In this document: one piece after another, positions 35,776 through 45,756 of the stretch | Layout: each line of letters opens with the position of its first letter | Numbering within the stretch: the first letter of the stretch is position 1 | Source of the DNA: Puniceicoccaceae bacterium | Lineage (GTDB): Bacteria > Verrucomicrobiota > Verrucomicrobiia > Opitutales > JAFGAQ01 | NCBI GenBank assembly: GCA_028285755.1 | Contig: JANQOQ010000009.1 | Coordinates: forward strand, 1 to 60,444 | Reading direction: 5' to 3' | DNA length: 60,444 nucleotides | The notes under the pieces: generated by a model | The model's input: only the letters and a program-made list of their open reading frames with translations | Database searches by the model: none | What the model was told of the DNA's origin: nothing | Position numbers and translations under genes: made by a program

Positions 35776-36984
35776 ATGGCCCTGACCCGTAAAGATTTTA
35801 TAAGAAATGCTATCCGTTGCGGTATAGGTGTCTCTTTGTTGCCAATGGGGTTTAAATCAGGTGATTTGTATGGCAGATTGAGATTACCTGGACTTAGCTA
35901 CTCGGGAAAAATAGTAATTATAGGTGCGGGGACGGCCGGGCTTTTTGCGGGCTACTTGTTAAAGATGCTTGGCATTGAATTTGAAATTTTGGAAGCGTCT
36001 TCAAAAATAGGTGGCCGTGTTCAAAAGCTTGAGGGGTTTGCTGATTTCCCAATTGATATCGGGGCAGAGTGGATACATACGAATCCGTCCATTCTCTCAA
36101 CACTTCTTGGCAATGCTCATTCAGGGGTCGATATAGATTTCATCGACTACAATCCGCGGGATATTAAGATACTTCGTGATGACACCCTGAAAAATGCTTC
36201 ATTCCTCAAGCACTTTTACCGCGAGCATAAGTTTAAAAAAACAACCTGGTTTGATTATCTTGAGGAATACATATATCCCCATGTCAAAGATGATATAGTA
36301 TTCAATGCACCTGTGAAGATCATCGAATATAAGGCGAATCAAGTCCTTTGCCACTTGGAATCGGGGCAGGTATACCAATCCAGTAAAGCAATTGTTACCG
36401 CTCCGCTATCGATGATCAAATCAAGGAAAATCCAGTTTGCCCCCGAGATGCCCGCAGCTAAGTTACAGGCTCTGGAAAATGTCGAAATGCCAGTGGGACT
36501 CAAGGTGTTTGTAGAATTTGAACATGACTTCTACCCGGATGTGATTGTTGGTAATTATGAGGCGATGCAGGAGTACGATTACTACACGACGTACTATGAT
36601 GCTGCTTTCAGGAAAGATACTCAGCAAAATATTTTTGGCTTTTTTGCTACCGGTGTCGGTGCTACGCCCTATGCGAAGCTCAAGAGTGATGAGTTGATTG
36701 CTGAACGCCTGATTGATCAGCTCGATGCTTTATTTGATGGGCAGGCAAGTCAGTATTACCGTAAGCATTTTGTGCAAAACTGGTCAAAAACCCCATACAT
36801 AGAAGGTTCATATTCACATCCGATGAAACGTGTTTCCCGTACGCTCAAGACACTCGCCAGGCCATTAGGTAATGAAGTGTTTTTTGCAGGCGAAGCATAC
36901 AATTTGAGAGGCAATTATGCAACCGTGCATGGAGCGGCGGAAACAGCCTATGACGTCATCGAGCAAATATCGAAAACGCTCTGA
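35776..36984 (+). CDS. FAD-dependent amine oxidase-family flavoprotein
   Basis: The protein has 402 residues. The Rossmann dinucleotide motif IVIIGAGTAGLFAGYLL with the ribose-binding EILEAS is near residue 45, then GGRVQ and IGAEWIH. The C-terminal FAD loop FFAGEAYNLRGNYATVHGAAETAYDVIEQI is the amine-oxidase signature. The N-terminus (TRKDFIRNAIRCGIGVSLLPMG) resembles a Tat/lipoprotein-like export segment but lacks the second Arg, so the compartment is uncertain. The substrate cannot be read from sequence. Confidence 0.9.
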   Translation: MALTRKDFIRNAIRCGIGVSLLPMGFKSGDLYGRLRLPGLSYSGKIVIIGAGTAGLFAGYLLKMLGIEFEILEASSKIGGRVQKLEGFADFPIDIGAEWIHTNPSILSTLLGNAHSGVDIDFIDYNPRDIKILRDDTLKNASFLKHFYREHKFKKTTWFDYLEEYIYPHVKDDIVFNAPVKIIEYKANQVLCHLESGQVYQSSKAIVTAPLSMIKSRKIQFAPEMPAAKLQALENVEMPVGLKVFVEFEHDFYPDVIVGNYEAMQEYDYYTTYYDAAFRKDTQQNIFGFFATGVGATPYAKLKSDELIAERLIDQLDALFDGQASQYYRKHFVQNWSKTPYIEGSYSHPMKRVSRTLKTLARPLGNEVFFAGEAYNLRGNYATVHGAAETAYDVIEQISKTL

Positions 36985-37057
36985 AAGCATATCACTTGAT
37001 AATAATAACTCAAATTTTCATGTTGTAGTAGGACCCTATCTATCTAATTTTTGACTC

Positions 37058-37708
37058 ATGAAATCTATATATAGTTTATTCACTCTTCTATTTATTCTTA
37101 TTTCCTCCATGTATGCTAGGTACGATACCGATACGGAGATCACTGAGTTTTCGGAGAAGGGCTTTGTGCAGCTCTTTAACGGTAAAAATTTAGAGGGTTG
37201 GCAGACTACCGGCAACTGGCAGGTCAAGGATGGGGTCATCACTCTGTATCCGCGTGAAGGTGAAACCGGTTGGCAGCGGTATGATGCATACCTGACTACG
37301 GAAAAGAAATATGGTAACTTTGTGTTGGATGTGGAATTCAAGTTCGTTGAGGAGGGGAACTCAGGGGTTTTCCTGCGCGTGGGTGATCTTGAGGATCATG
37401 TGGTCAGTGGGTTTGAAATCCAGATTTTGGATACCCATGGACTCAACAAACCGGGGCATCACGATGGCGGAGGAATCATCAGAACAGCGGCACCCTTGAA
37501 AAATATGATGAATCCTGCCCATGAGTGGAATCGTTATCAAATTATTCTCATCGATTCACATTTGGTTGTATACCTGAATGGAGGTCTCATTCATGCACTG
37601 GATCTCAGCAAAACAGCGATTCGAGGGCGCCCGATGGTAGGCTACATCAGTTTCCAGGATGAGGCAAAAGTAGTATCCTATCGCAACATTCGCATTAAGG
37701 AACTATAA
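37058..37708 (+). CDS. Secreted DUF1080 (3-keto-disaccharide hydrolase) protein
   Basis: The 216 residues start with a signal peptide (MKSIYSLFTLLFILISSMYA). The family's entry motif is FVQLFNGKNLEGWQTTGNWQV, followed by YGNFVLDVEFKF, EGNSGVFLRVGD and a C-terminal GYISFQDEAKVVSYRNIRIKEL. DUF1080 domains are lectin-like sandwiches; some hydrolyse 3-keto-glycosides. A small hairpin (TTAGCC 37714-37719 with GGCTAA 37727-37732) follows, lacking a T run. It converges on the GH9 gene. Confidence 0.92.
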   Translation: MKSIYSLFTLLFILISSMYARYDTDTEITEFSEKGFVQLFNGKNLEGWQTTGNWQVKDGVITLYPREGETGWQRYDAYLTTEKKYGNFVLDVEFKFVEEGNSGVFLRVGDLEDHVVSGFEIQILDTHGLNKPGHHDGGGIIRTAAPLKNMMNPAHEWNRYQIILIDSHLVVYLNGGLIHALDLSKTAIRGRPMVGYISFQDEAKVVSYRNIRIKEL

Positions 37709-37755
37709 TTATATTAGCCTGCTAATGGCTAACTCTAGTGAGCGATTTTTTGGAG

Positions 37756-40047
37756 CTAGAGAGACTGTAGGTAGCCATACAGCACGATCTTTTGCCGGAA
37801 CGTTTGTTGTGGGGTAGTTTCACTGTTAGGCACGCAGTATCGGCTGTTCCAGAAGTGCTCCCCAAGGGGCCAGACTTCTTTATCGGTGGGGTAGTTGCGA
37901 TTGGTATACCACTCACAGCGGTGAATATCGTCTGCATTCTTCCAACCGTCCCGCATCATGTAGGGAGACCAGCCTGGGGTCAGGCCGGGTGCACCATCAC
38001 GTCTGCCGGGTGCGAAAGTCTGCGTATAACTTCTTTCACCCAGGCCTGTCATCATGACCATACCCAGAGGGTTTCGCCCCAGCGTCCACTCTGCCTCAGA
38101 ATAGAGGCCTTCAGTGAGGGCATCCCGTTCCTCAGCGTCTTCTGATATTTGGTGTGCGATTGCTACCAGCGACATTTCACTTGATGTCATGCGTATGCCA
38201 TCTGCATTGACTGTCCAGCGTGCTGCTTTGGTAGGGCTTTTATGCATGGGAGCCACGTAGTCTGACATTGCCTGGTTAATAATAGATGCTTTCATGTTTG
38301 CCTGCAGCTCCGGGAAATTAACCGTCTGGGGTGTCGCAATGTAGGCAATGGTAGCAAATTGTTGACCTATTTTTCCGATTTCACGAACCCGGGAATAGGC
38401 ATCTTCCACCACACTTTCGTCGGAGATCACTTGTTCATATTCAGGGTTTCCCGTCAGATTATAAAGGAAGGCAGCAGCGGTCATTTTAAGATCCCTACCC
38501 CTAAGCTCGTAGACAGTTGTATCTAGCATGGGGTCCTCTTGCCTGCTTGCCCAGTTATAAGCTGCTATAGCAGCATCGGTATATTTCCACTGCAGGGAGG
38601 ATTGCCCATTAAGGCGGAAGCAGTCAGCGACCATTGCGGCTCCTGCAGCAACACACCAGCCTTGCCATGCGCAGGCCGCCCCTGCATAGTTTTTTGTCAT
38701 CGGCGGCTTCATGTTACAAAGGCCGGTGAGATAACCGCCATCACGCGGATCACGCATACGCAGCCACCAATCGATTTCCCAAAGTGCTTCATCCAAAATA
38801 TCCGGGATTTGATTGTTCCATTCAGGGATATAGAGCTGATTATCGGAGAAAGCCGTGGGTTGCAGATAGTAGGTCAGCAATAAGTCAAATACACAAATAA
38901 AGTTCACAGGTCTTTGATCATTGTCGTATGCATCACTCCAGCCTCCCCAGGTTGCATCGAGCAAAATACCTGAAGCGTCTTCAGCATACCATTTCATATT
39001 GTCAGGATTGGTGCCGGTCACCATGTTCCGGTTTGATAATTCGACAACGAAGCCCTCAGGTTCTACACCCTGCTTATAGAGCGGCCTGCGCGCTTTGGGG
39101 TATCCGCCGGCAGGTGCTTCCTCACAGCCCATGCGTTGGTAGAACATACCTTGCATCGCTACTTTAAACGCTTCCTTGTATATGTCCTTTTTAATCGGGA
39201 ATGGATGACTGGAACCGATACCTTCTATAACCAGAACATAATTGCCGGGTGTTTTAAAATCAGAGAAGTCGCAGTGCCAAACGGAAGCCCCCACAAAGTC
39301 ATGATCATATCTGGGTTCCGGAACATTTTTCATGTGAAATTCGAGCTCTCCGCTAAAGGCGATATCCCGGGTAGATGCATCTAACAAGTGAAAAGTATTT
39401 CCTGTGTGGCGGTCAAAATCCCTGGCTCCCCCATCTCCCATCCACAGATAGACATCTGCAAATTTGTGATTTGCTGAAGGCGTATATCCGATATTCGAAA
39501 TTTTGATGCTCGGCGACAGAATCTCCTTTTCTTCGAACTGCCAGTTATACTGCTGGATGTCAGAGTTACTGGATTCGGGGATGGCCAATGTGTATTGAAT
39601 GCCTCGGCGCATGGCATGAGGCAACTCAAGATATATCCAATGGTGCATGGCAGGCTTGCGCTCATCATGGCTTGCTTCCCAGACTTTGGATTTTCGATAC
39701 ACAGCCTTGGGAGTAATGCCCTCAGGGCCATAGCGGCTATCCTGACTCGATGTTATCTTGAATTTCTGGACATCGGTAACCACGCTCAGCTCCAGTGGTT
39801 CGCCATAGGGTATATATTGGTCCTTATCGGGACAGAGAGCCCATCTTTCGGTGTGATAATAATCCCAGCCATTGCATGACCCGCTGGTCAAATCATCGTG
39901 GTTGTATTCGACTGTACCGTCCTGCCAATGAATCACCAGACAGCGATCGTCCACGACCTGAACATCGACGAGCTTGGATGCTCTAACGTTGTAGGCGCAT
40001 AGGCAGACGAAAAGTGAGAGTAAGGGGAAGGTTAATTTGAGATTCAT
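37756..40047 (-). CDS. Secreted GH9-family glycoside hydrolase with N-terminal Ig-like domain
   Basis: The protein has 763 residues and a signal peptide (MNLKLTFPLLSLFVCLC). Residues about 20-175 are an unassigned beta domain. A cellulase Ig-like domain follows (near 180-290: IKISNIGYTP, ADVYLWMGDG, GNYVLVIEGIGSSHPF). The (alpha/alpha)6 catalytic domain has WGGWSDAYDNDQRPVN, corresponding to the GGW.DAGD base motif with Tyr in place of Gly, then NQIPDILDEALWEIDWWLRM and TLGRNPLGMVMMTGLGERS. GH9 enzymes are mostly endo-beta-glucanases or glucosaminidases. Divergence in the usual 'PHHR' loop (here YTQTFAPGRRDG) makes cellulase activity uncertain. Confidence 0.88.
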   Translation of the reverse strand: MNLKLTFPLLSLFVCLCAYNVRASKLVDVQVVDDRCLVIHWQDGTVEYNHDDLTSGSCNGWDYYHTERWALCPDKDQYIPYGEPLELSVVTDVQKFKITSSQDSRYGPEGITPKAVYRKSKVWEASHDERKPAMHHWIYLELPHAMRRGIQYTLAIPESSNSDIQQYNWQFEEKEILSPSIKISNIGYTPSANHKFADVYLWMGDGGARDFDRHTGNTFHLLDASTRDIAFSGELEFHMKNVPEPRYDHDFVGASVWHCDFSDFKTPGNYVLVIEGIGSSHPFPIKKDIYKEAFKVAMQGMFYQRMGCEEAPAGGYPKARRPLYKQGVEPEGFVVELSNRNMVTGTNPDNMKWYAEDASGILLDATWGGWSDAYDNDQRPVNFICVFDLLLTYYLQPTAFSDNQLYIPEWNNQIPDILDEALWEIDWWLRMRDPRDGGYLTGLCNMKPPMTKNYAGAACAWQGWCVAAGAAMVADCFRLNGQSSLQWKYTDAAIAAYNWASRQEDPMLDTTVYELRGRDLKMTAAAFLYNLTGNPEYEQVISDESVVEDAYSRVREIGKIGQQFATIAYIATPQTVNFPELQANMKASIINQAMSDYVAPMHKSPTKAARWTVNADGIRMTSSEMSLVAIAHQISEDAEERDALTEGLYSEAEWTLGRNPLGMVMMTGLGERSYTQTFAPGRRDGAPGLTPGWSPYMMRDGWKNADDIHRCEWYTNRNYPTDKEVWPLGEHFWNSRYCVPNSETTPQQTFRQKIVLYGYLQSL

Positions 40048-40161
40048 AAGATAGGGGATTTAGATATTGAGCTGCTATTCTGAGCATTCGACTACTTCAA
40101 GAAGCCTAAATCCGCCTGATCCACCAAAGTAAATTTTGGATTTTTATACTATTAAGAGAAC

Positions 40162-40372
40162 TAAATGCCTGAATTAGGGAATATGTTTAAATATATCCTA
40201 AAGGCACGAGTAATAAATCTTGCAGATCACGTACCACTACGATCTTGATGCCGGAGTTAATCAATCCGGGTAAAGAACCTTGATAATCAATGGATTGACA
40301 GGCTCGCAGACCAAGGCTCATAAATAGCTTCCAGAGTTTAGGCTTCATTTCCATATTTGATAAATGCCTGAA
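40162..40372. repeat. Short direct repeat flanking a small open frame
   Basis: TAAATGCCTGAA occurs at 40162-40173 and again at 40361-40372, 199 bases apart, on either side of the small minus-strand frame at 40187-40354. It may be chance in AT-rich DNA or the footprint of a small insertion. Confidence 0.35.
40187..40354 (-). CDS. Possible small protein of 55 residues, unrecognised
   Basis: In the 333-base gap between the GH9 start and the membrane-protein start there is an ATG-to-TAA frame on the minus strand. It encodes MEMKPKLWKLFMSLGLRACQ followed by SIDYQGSLPGLINSGIKIVV and a leucine-rich end. Composition looks protein-like, with alternating hydrophobic and charged residues, but I know no family and see no clear ribosome site. 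It could be a decayed fragment. Nothing else is seen in the gap. Confidence 0.3.
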   Translation of the reverse strand: MEMKPKLWKLFMSLGLRACQSIDYQGSLPGLINSGIKIVVVRDLQDLLLVPLGYI

Positions 40373-40380
40373 ATTAATTT

Positions 40381-42567
40381 GTGAAAGCCATCAATCCAGC
40401 CATTCTAACGCGTTTTGCCATTATCGCAGGTGGAGTATTTGCGGTGTGCCTATTTTTTCGGGAAACGGTATTCTCCGGCTTTGATTTAGTACCGGGCGAT
40501 CGGGGTGATGCACGACTTAACATTTATATATTTGAGCATTGGTGGCGAGTGATCCAGGGAAAAGCATATTGGCTGGACCCCGCTTACTTTTACCCGACTG
40601 AACATACCCTGGGGTATACGCACGCGCTGTTTCTAAATGGGGTAGTTTATAGTGTATTTCGTATCCTTGGCTTTGATATGTATGCCGCATTCATTGCAGC
40701 GATGATGGCCTTATGCGCATTTGGTTATGCCGGTATGTTCCTACTGTTACGGCGAATACTGGTTGTGCCTGTCGGTATAGCCATTGCAGTTGCCATACTG
40801 TTTATCAATGCAAATTCCTTTTTTGTATCGTTTGCTGTGTCACACCCGCAGTATGTGACGATCGTTTTTTTACCATGGATTCTCTACGGGATGGGCCTCT
40901 ATTGGAAAAATCCTGACAAGCTCGGCCGGGCAGGGTGGATCCAGGGTATTGCGACGTGCCTACTACTTGCCCTCGTTTTTTATACTTCATTTTACACGGG
41001 CTGGTTTTTCGTTTTTTGGCTGGGACTGGCATCTGTCTGGGGAGTCATATTTGCATGGCTTCGCTGGGGTGGGGTGCCCTGTATACAGGCGATGCTCTCT
41101 ACAATTCCTAAGTATGGACTGCAGTGGCTGGGCTTCGCAGGTAGTTTTGCGGTTGGGCTAATTCCATTTCTCATTACCTATATACCGGTGCTCAAACTGA
41201 ATGGAGCCCGTCATTTCGAGTCTGAAGTGCTGGGGACCTTGCCGACTCTATTTGATTTTATAAATACCGGGCATGAAAATGGAGTATGGGGTTCTTTCCT
41301 GTTGGCTTTAAACCCGGGTATGAACAACCGGCCGCTCGCCCACGAAATGTGGTATGGGTATCCAGTGCTCTTTTTGATAGCCTTTGCGATTTGTCTCCTC
41401 GTAGCGATTGTGAATGTGCGCTCTCTTATCCATGCGAATGTAAGGACGTCCTTCATCAGCAATACCCAGAATTACGTAATATTTGCGCTCAGTGCGATGG
41501 CGACAGCGACCTTCTTCCTGTTGGTTGCCAATTTCGAAATTTTCTATCTTTGGAAGGTGATCTTTAAATATGTGCCGGGAGCGAGTGCCCTGCGCGTGAT
41601 CAGCCGCTCTCTATTGATTCTGGGCATTCCAATGTTTCTATGCATTGCGCTGCTCGCAGGTGCGGTTTTTCAGAATGCGATCCGTTTCCATTCAAAGAAA
41701 CACAGGTATGCCCTGCAATCCGGAGTAATAATCCTTTTGAGCTTTTTCCTGATAGAGTCACTTACGCGCATCCAGTTTGCTCGCTTCAGTGCCGGTGAAG
41801 AACGTGCATTTATGCGGAGTATACCCATACCGCCGGAAGGCACAAGCAGCTTTCTGATTACGGAAGTACGCGAGGCAGAGATCGCGGATACCTTCGCCCA
41901 GATAGATGCAATGATAATCGCTCAGTCGAATGACATTGGCACTTTTCATGGGCAGAGCGGGATGACTCCAGCCGGATGGGCCTTTTTTGGCATAGGAGGT
42001 GAGCGTTATCTGGCCAATGCACGTTCCTGGATGTGGCGGACCGGTACGGTTGAGGATGTATACGCGCTGGATTTAGAGACTAAGGAATGGAGTGAATTCG
42101 AAGCAGCAGATTTATCCAGGGTTGATATTGAAATCGGTGAGCGAGTGCCTGGCAATAGTCTCGATCTGTTTACACGCTACGGTATACAAGGGTGGAGCAT
42201 CCCGGAACCCTGGGGCGTGTGGAATGATGGAGATGTTGCCACTTTGGTATTCCGATTGGCAGAGCGTTCTCAGAATCTTGAACTCCATATTGAGCGACAG
42301 TTTTTCCTGCATCCGGACGTTCCCTTACAGCAATATAGCTATCGGGTGAACAATCAACCCGTGCTCGATGTAGTGAGTAATGAGGCGGGTGATAGCAAAG
42401 TAGACATTTTGCCGATTCCTGCGGACCTATTGAATCAAAGTGAATACACGACAATTACAATCGATTTCAGGAATGCAACGAGTCCGTTATCACTCGGCAC
42501 AGCCGATGACGGTCGTAAGCTTGCAATAGGGCTTATTGCGCTGGAGTGGCGAATAGCTCCGCAGTAA
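40381..42567 (+). CDS. Multi-span membrane protein, GT-C glycosyltransferase-like
   Basis: The 728 residues start at GTG; no better start is evident. There are about 11-13 hydrophobic helices over residues 1-465, then a soluble C-terminal domain of about 260 residues. An acidic segment in the first extracytoplasmic loop (VPGDRGDARLNIYIFEHWW) fits the Asp-containing loop of GT-C enzymes that use lipid-linked sugars. The later SALRVISRSLLILGIP resembles YfhO/GT39-like proteins. Sugar donor and acceptor are unknown. It converges on the beta-helix protein gene. Confidence 0.72.
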   Translation: MKAINPAILTRFAIIAGGVFAVCLFFRETVFSGFDLVPGDRGDARLNIYIFEHWWRVIQGKAYWLDPAYFYPTEHTLGYTHALFLNGVVYSVFRILGFDMYAAFIAAMMALCAFGYAGMFLLLRRILVVPVGIAIAVAILFINANSFFVSFAVSHPQYVTIVFLPWILYGMGLYWKNPDKLGRAGWIQGIATCLLLALVFYTSFYTGWFFVFWLGLASVWGVIFAWLRWGGVPCIQAMLSTIPKYGLQWLGFAGSFAVGLIPFLITYIPVLKLNGARHFESEVLGTLPTLFDFINTGHENGVWGSFLLALNPGMNNRPLAHEMWYGYPVLFLIAFAICLLVAIVNVRSLIHANVRTSFISNTQNYVIFALSAMATATFFLLVANFEIFYLWKVIFKYVPGASALRVISRSLLILGIPMFLCIALLAGAVFQNAIRFHSKKHRYALQSGVIILLSFFLIESLTRIQFARFSAGEERAFMRSIPIPPEGTSSFLITEVREAEIADTFAQIDAMIIAQSNDIGTFHGQSGMTPAGWAFFGIGGERYLANARSWMWRTGTVEDVYALDLETKEWSEFEAADLSRVDIEIGERVPGNSLDLFTRYGIQGWSIPEPWGVWNDGDVATLVFRLAERSQNLELHIERQFFLHPDVPLQQYSYRVNNQPVLDVVSNEAGDSKVDILPIPADLLNQSEYTTITIDFRNATSPLSLGTADDGRKLAIGLIALEWRIAPQ

Positions 42568-42570
42568 GTC

Positions 42571-45500
42571 TTACCAATTCCACCAACCCTTGCCGTATGG
42601 CACAGAAAGCGGGCGGGTCCAGAAGGAGTTGGACCGTAGATTCCAATCCCAGGTAAAACGGGCATTTCCAATATTGCGAACTTCTAGGAATTCACCGTCC
42701 ACCATGATGTAGGCAACGATCACGCCTTCTCCATTCACCAAAAGTATATCCTCCGTAGAGTTACCGTCCACATCTGCAATACCAATCGGCTTATAATCGC
42801 CATTATGAAGGGAAGTAAGCCCCCAGCCAAGCTGACTGACCGGATTGCCCACATTCACGGCAGGGAGTAATTCTGAGCCGGATGCATCTACGCGGAGCAA
42901 ATTCCCGGCGAGGTCTACGAATAACAGTTCACGATCTCCATCTCCATCAAAATCCCCGGAGCCAATGCCCTTGATAGGGGAGTCTAGATTAGAGTTCATA
43001 CCGGCTAGATTGAGGCTTGCTGCATTGCCAAACTCCGGATTGCCTGCGAGTCCATTCGTATTGATTAGACCCGCTTCAAGATTTCCATTGCGATCAACAA
43101 CCACTAGATCCTCTCCATCGGTGTCACCGAGATTGATAAAGCCAACGGGTTTTTCCCAGGAGTCCGATTGGTTGGTAATATCCCACTGCCAGATATTGCG
43201 CATACTACCGAGGTTCACAGCGTTATTGAATCCATTTCCATCATTGATGAGGATAACCAATGCTCCGTCACTCTGGAGCACAGCCATATCCTGATCACCA
43301 TCAGCATCGTAATCGGTAAAGCCCATGGGGCGTCCCGGAGATTGATCGTCGGAGAATAAATCCAAACCGATCATTGCCTTGAAATTGCCCAGTGAGCGGT
43401 TCTCGCTTAGTTGGCTAAAGGCGATCCCCATTTGATAAATTTCACCGTAGGGATCCATGAAAGTGAGCAATGGCCCCTGGGTGTTCACGGCTCTATGCTC
43501 AACTTTGTTTAATACCCACCCGTTTTCAATATCCTGGGCGTTCGCGGAAAGTGTGACCTGAGTGGAGGGATCCCGGGACAAATAATCACCGGTAGCACTG
43601 TTATAAAAACGAACTCCACCACTTACATGGCCTGAGTTGCCGGGTTCGAGCTTCCAATATTGGTTGAGCTGGCTGGTATAAACATTGGTGGCGATGCCGC
43701 CATCCGTGGCTTCCAATACACGGTGCGTGCGGCGGTTGGTGATTGTGTAGTGCCTTTCCCCATCTCCAAAATCCCGGTGAGAGGGGATAATAATCCAATC
43801 CGCATTTCCATCGCTCTGCGCTTCGACAGTATTGGACAATTTGGCGATTGTGTCATCAATCACCAGTTTCTGGCTGCGGTTGTTCGCAGCAAACAGGTTA
43901 AAGTTACCGAATACAAAACCATTGGATTTGGGGCGCAGAGTTGCCCAAAGCTCGTGTGTTATGAAGCCGGGCTGGATCGCTGAGTTTCCAGATAAAGTTG
44001 TGCGGGAAGGATCCAGAATCAGCGGGAAAGAATAAAAGGAGACCAGTGACTGGTCCAAGTTCAGATGGAAAGTATTGTTGAGTACGATGGGGTCCTTAAT
44101 TCCTGATATGACCAGACCTGAGGCAGTGTGCAATGGTTGCTCCGGAGTGCCTACCGTATTATTAATTACCTGAGCGCCCTGTCCAAACAGAGGTAATCCC
44201 CAGGGGTGCACACCCATGGAAATACCGATGTTCGTATGATTGGAATTACTGCTGAAAATGACGTTATTCTGCACCAGATTTACCGAGTAGTCTGATGTGA
44301 TAGCCGCTATTGTGGTATCGTGGCAATTGTAAGGACCATTAGGTGCAATGCCCTCACAGAGTTCGAACATGCCGATGGAGTGATCCAGAACGATGCCCCC
44401 CCAACCATTAACTCCGGCAAAGAAAACGATATTATTCGTAACTTGTGAGTTCTGAGGAACCGCCAAACCAGAATTAAAGATAACAATCCCAACGTCTGAG
44501 GAGTCAACGACCTCATTGTTATCAATGATCGCATCCGATGTGGAGCTACTAATGCCATCTGTAAAAAATGCTCCATTTAGGTCACGATCCGCCTCATAGC
44601 TGGATACTACGTTTTGAGTAACACGGGTGAAACCTACGACACGGTCTCCCTGGTTGCCAATACTGTGAACGGTTGTCCAACCGCAGGAATCACTAAGCTT
44701 GGAATATGAGATTTCCGCTTCCTGGCCTAGATTCAGCCCTCCCCGCAAGCTTACATTGTGGGAGAATGTGAAGCGCTCGGTTGTGCTTAAGCCTAGGATC
44801 TTTAAGACAGGGTCATTATATCTCAATTCGCTACGACGCCCATCTACCCATACCCCCAAAATGCGCCCGCCGGGATTTACGCTGATCAAGGGTTGATTGA
44901 AGAGGCGGGTGCGTACGATACGTGCCATTCGTGCATAAGCCCTTTTGAGTCTAAATATATTATCCACAGGATCCGGGGCATAGGTTGCGAGTGTGACTCC
45001 ATAGGGTATAACCAGTTGCTCATCCACACGGATCAATGCGCCCTGTGCCAAAAATACAGTATCGCCGGGTGAGGCCGCATCAAGCAATGCCTGGAGTTCG
45101 GTGCCGGTCATATTGCCTTCGCCTCCGTCACCGCGGATATCCGGACGTTCAAATGGACTGGAGGGCACAAAACCGTTTTTCTTATGAGAGCGTAAGCGAC
45201 CGTTAAATAGATTGGTATATTCTTCAGAAGCCAGCAGACCGTTCACTACGGTGCTAATGGAAATGCCCTGGCGCATTCGATTGGCCTGAAAACTCATCTC
45301 ATCCGTATTGGGTTCGCGTAGCATCAGGGCACGATAGAGTATGTATGCACGCTCTGTCTCATTGTAGCCAATTTGCTGGAACTCAGAGGAGTTAAACATG
45401 GAGTTTACGAGGCTCTGCACATTGGGTACTGACAGCGTCTGCTGTGTGAAATTGGGCTCATGAGTTGCCCATTCAGCCGGGGTAGGCAAGCGTCCCAAAA

Positions 45501-45624
45501 TCTCAGTATAAAGCTGAGACAGGTATTGCTCAGGCGAAGCTTCAGAAAGTGAAGCGAGCATCAAACCCAGAGTTAAAGCGGTACAGCGGAAACGCAGCAT
45601 CAGGAGTTGGGAACAAAGCTTCAT
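42571..45624 (-). CDS. Secreted multidomain protein: DUF4214, beta-helix, ricin-like and VCBS repeats
   Basis: The 1017 residues begin with a signal peptide (TALTLGLMLASLSEA). Residues about 30-150 are a DUF4214-like helical module (YLSQLYTEILGRLPTPAEW, SMFNSSEFQQIG, YILYRALMLREPN, GLLASEEYTNLF). About 165-590 form a parallel beta-helix (IDNNEVVDSSDVGIVIFNSG, VTNNIVFFAGVNGWGG, VQNNVIFSSNSNHTNIG). About 640-720 look ricin-type (HYTITNRRTHRVLEATDGG, YWKLEPG). The C-terminus carries FG-GAP/VCBS repeats (FTDYDADGDQDMAVLQSDG, GSGDFDGDGDRELLFVD). The beta-helix suggests a polysaccharide lyase or hydrolase, but no catalytic residues can be named. Confidence 0.88.
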   Translation of the reverse strand: MKLCSQLLMLRFRCTALTLGLMLASLSEASPEQYLSQLYTEILGRLPTPAEWATHEPNFTQQTLSVPNVQSLVNSMFNSSEFQQIGYNETERAYILYRALMLREPNTDEMSFQANRMRQGISISTVVNGLLASEEYTNLFNGRLRSHKKNGFVPSSPFERPDIRGDGGEGNMTGTELQALLDAASPGDTVFLAQGALIRVDEQLVIPYGVTLATYAPDPVDNIFRLKRAYARMARIVRTRLFNQPLISVNPGGRILGVWVDGRRSELRYNDPVLKILGLSTTERFTFSHNVSLRGGLNLGQEAEISYSKLSDSCGWTTVHSIGNQGDRVVGFTRVTQNVVSSYEADRDLNGAFFTDGISSSTSDAIIDNNEVVDSSDVGIVIFNSGLAVPQNSQVTNNIVFFAGVNGWGGIVLDHSIGMFELCEGIAPNGPYNCHDTTIAAITSDYSVNLVQNNVIFSSNSNHTNIGISMGVHPWGLPLFGQGAQVINNTVGTPEQPLHTASGLVISGIKDPIVLNNTFHLNLDQSLVSFYSFPLILDPSRTTLSGNSAIQPGFITHELWATLRPKSNGFVFGNFNLFAANNRSQKLVIDDTIAKLSNTVEAQSDGNADWIIIPSHRDFGDGERHYTITNRRTHRVLEATDGGIATNVYTSQLNQYWKLEPGNSGHVSGGVRFYNSATGDYLSRDPSTQVTLSANAQDIENGWVLNKVEHRAVNTQGPLLTFMDPYGEIYQMGIAFSQLSENRSLGNFKAMIGLDLFSDDQSPGRPMGFTDYDADGDQDMAVLQSDGALVILINDGNGFNNAVNLGSMRNIWQWDITNQSDSWEKPVGFINLGDTDGEDLVVVDRNGNLEAGLINTNGLAGNPEFGNAASLNLAGMNSNLDSPIKGIGSGDFDGDGDRELLFVDLAGNLLRVDASGSELLPAVNVGNPVSQLGWGLTSLHNGDYKPIGIADVDGNSTEDILLVNGEGVIVAYIMVDGEFLEVRNIGNARFTWDWNLRSNSFWTRPLSVPYGKGWWNW

Positions 45625-45756
45625 AACATACTATAAGAGTTTCTAACTACTGTGACAATATCAGGATTTGCAACCTCAAAGTCATATTTATCATCGATCT
45701 GTTATTGCAAAGCATGAATTGTTCCAGCCCGGTTAAGGAAATCCGTCGCAATCGGT

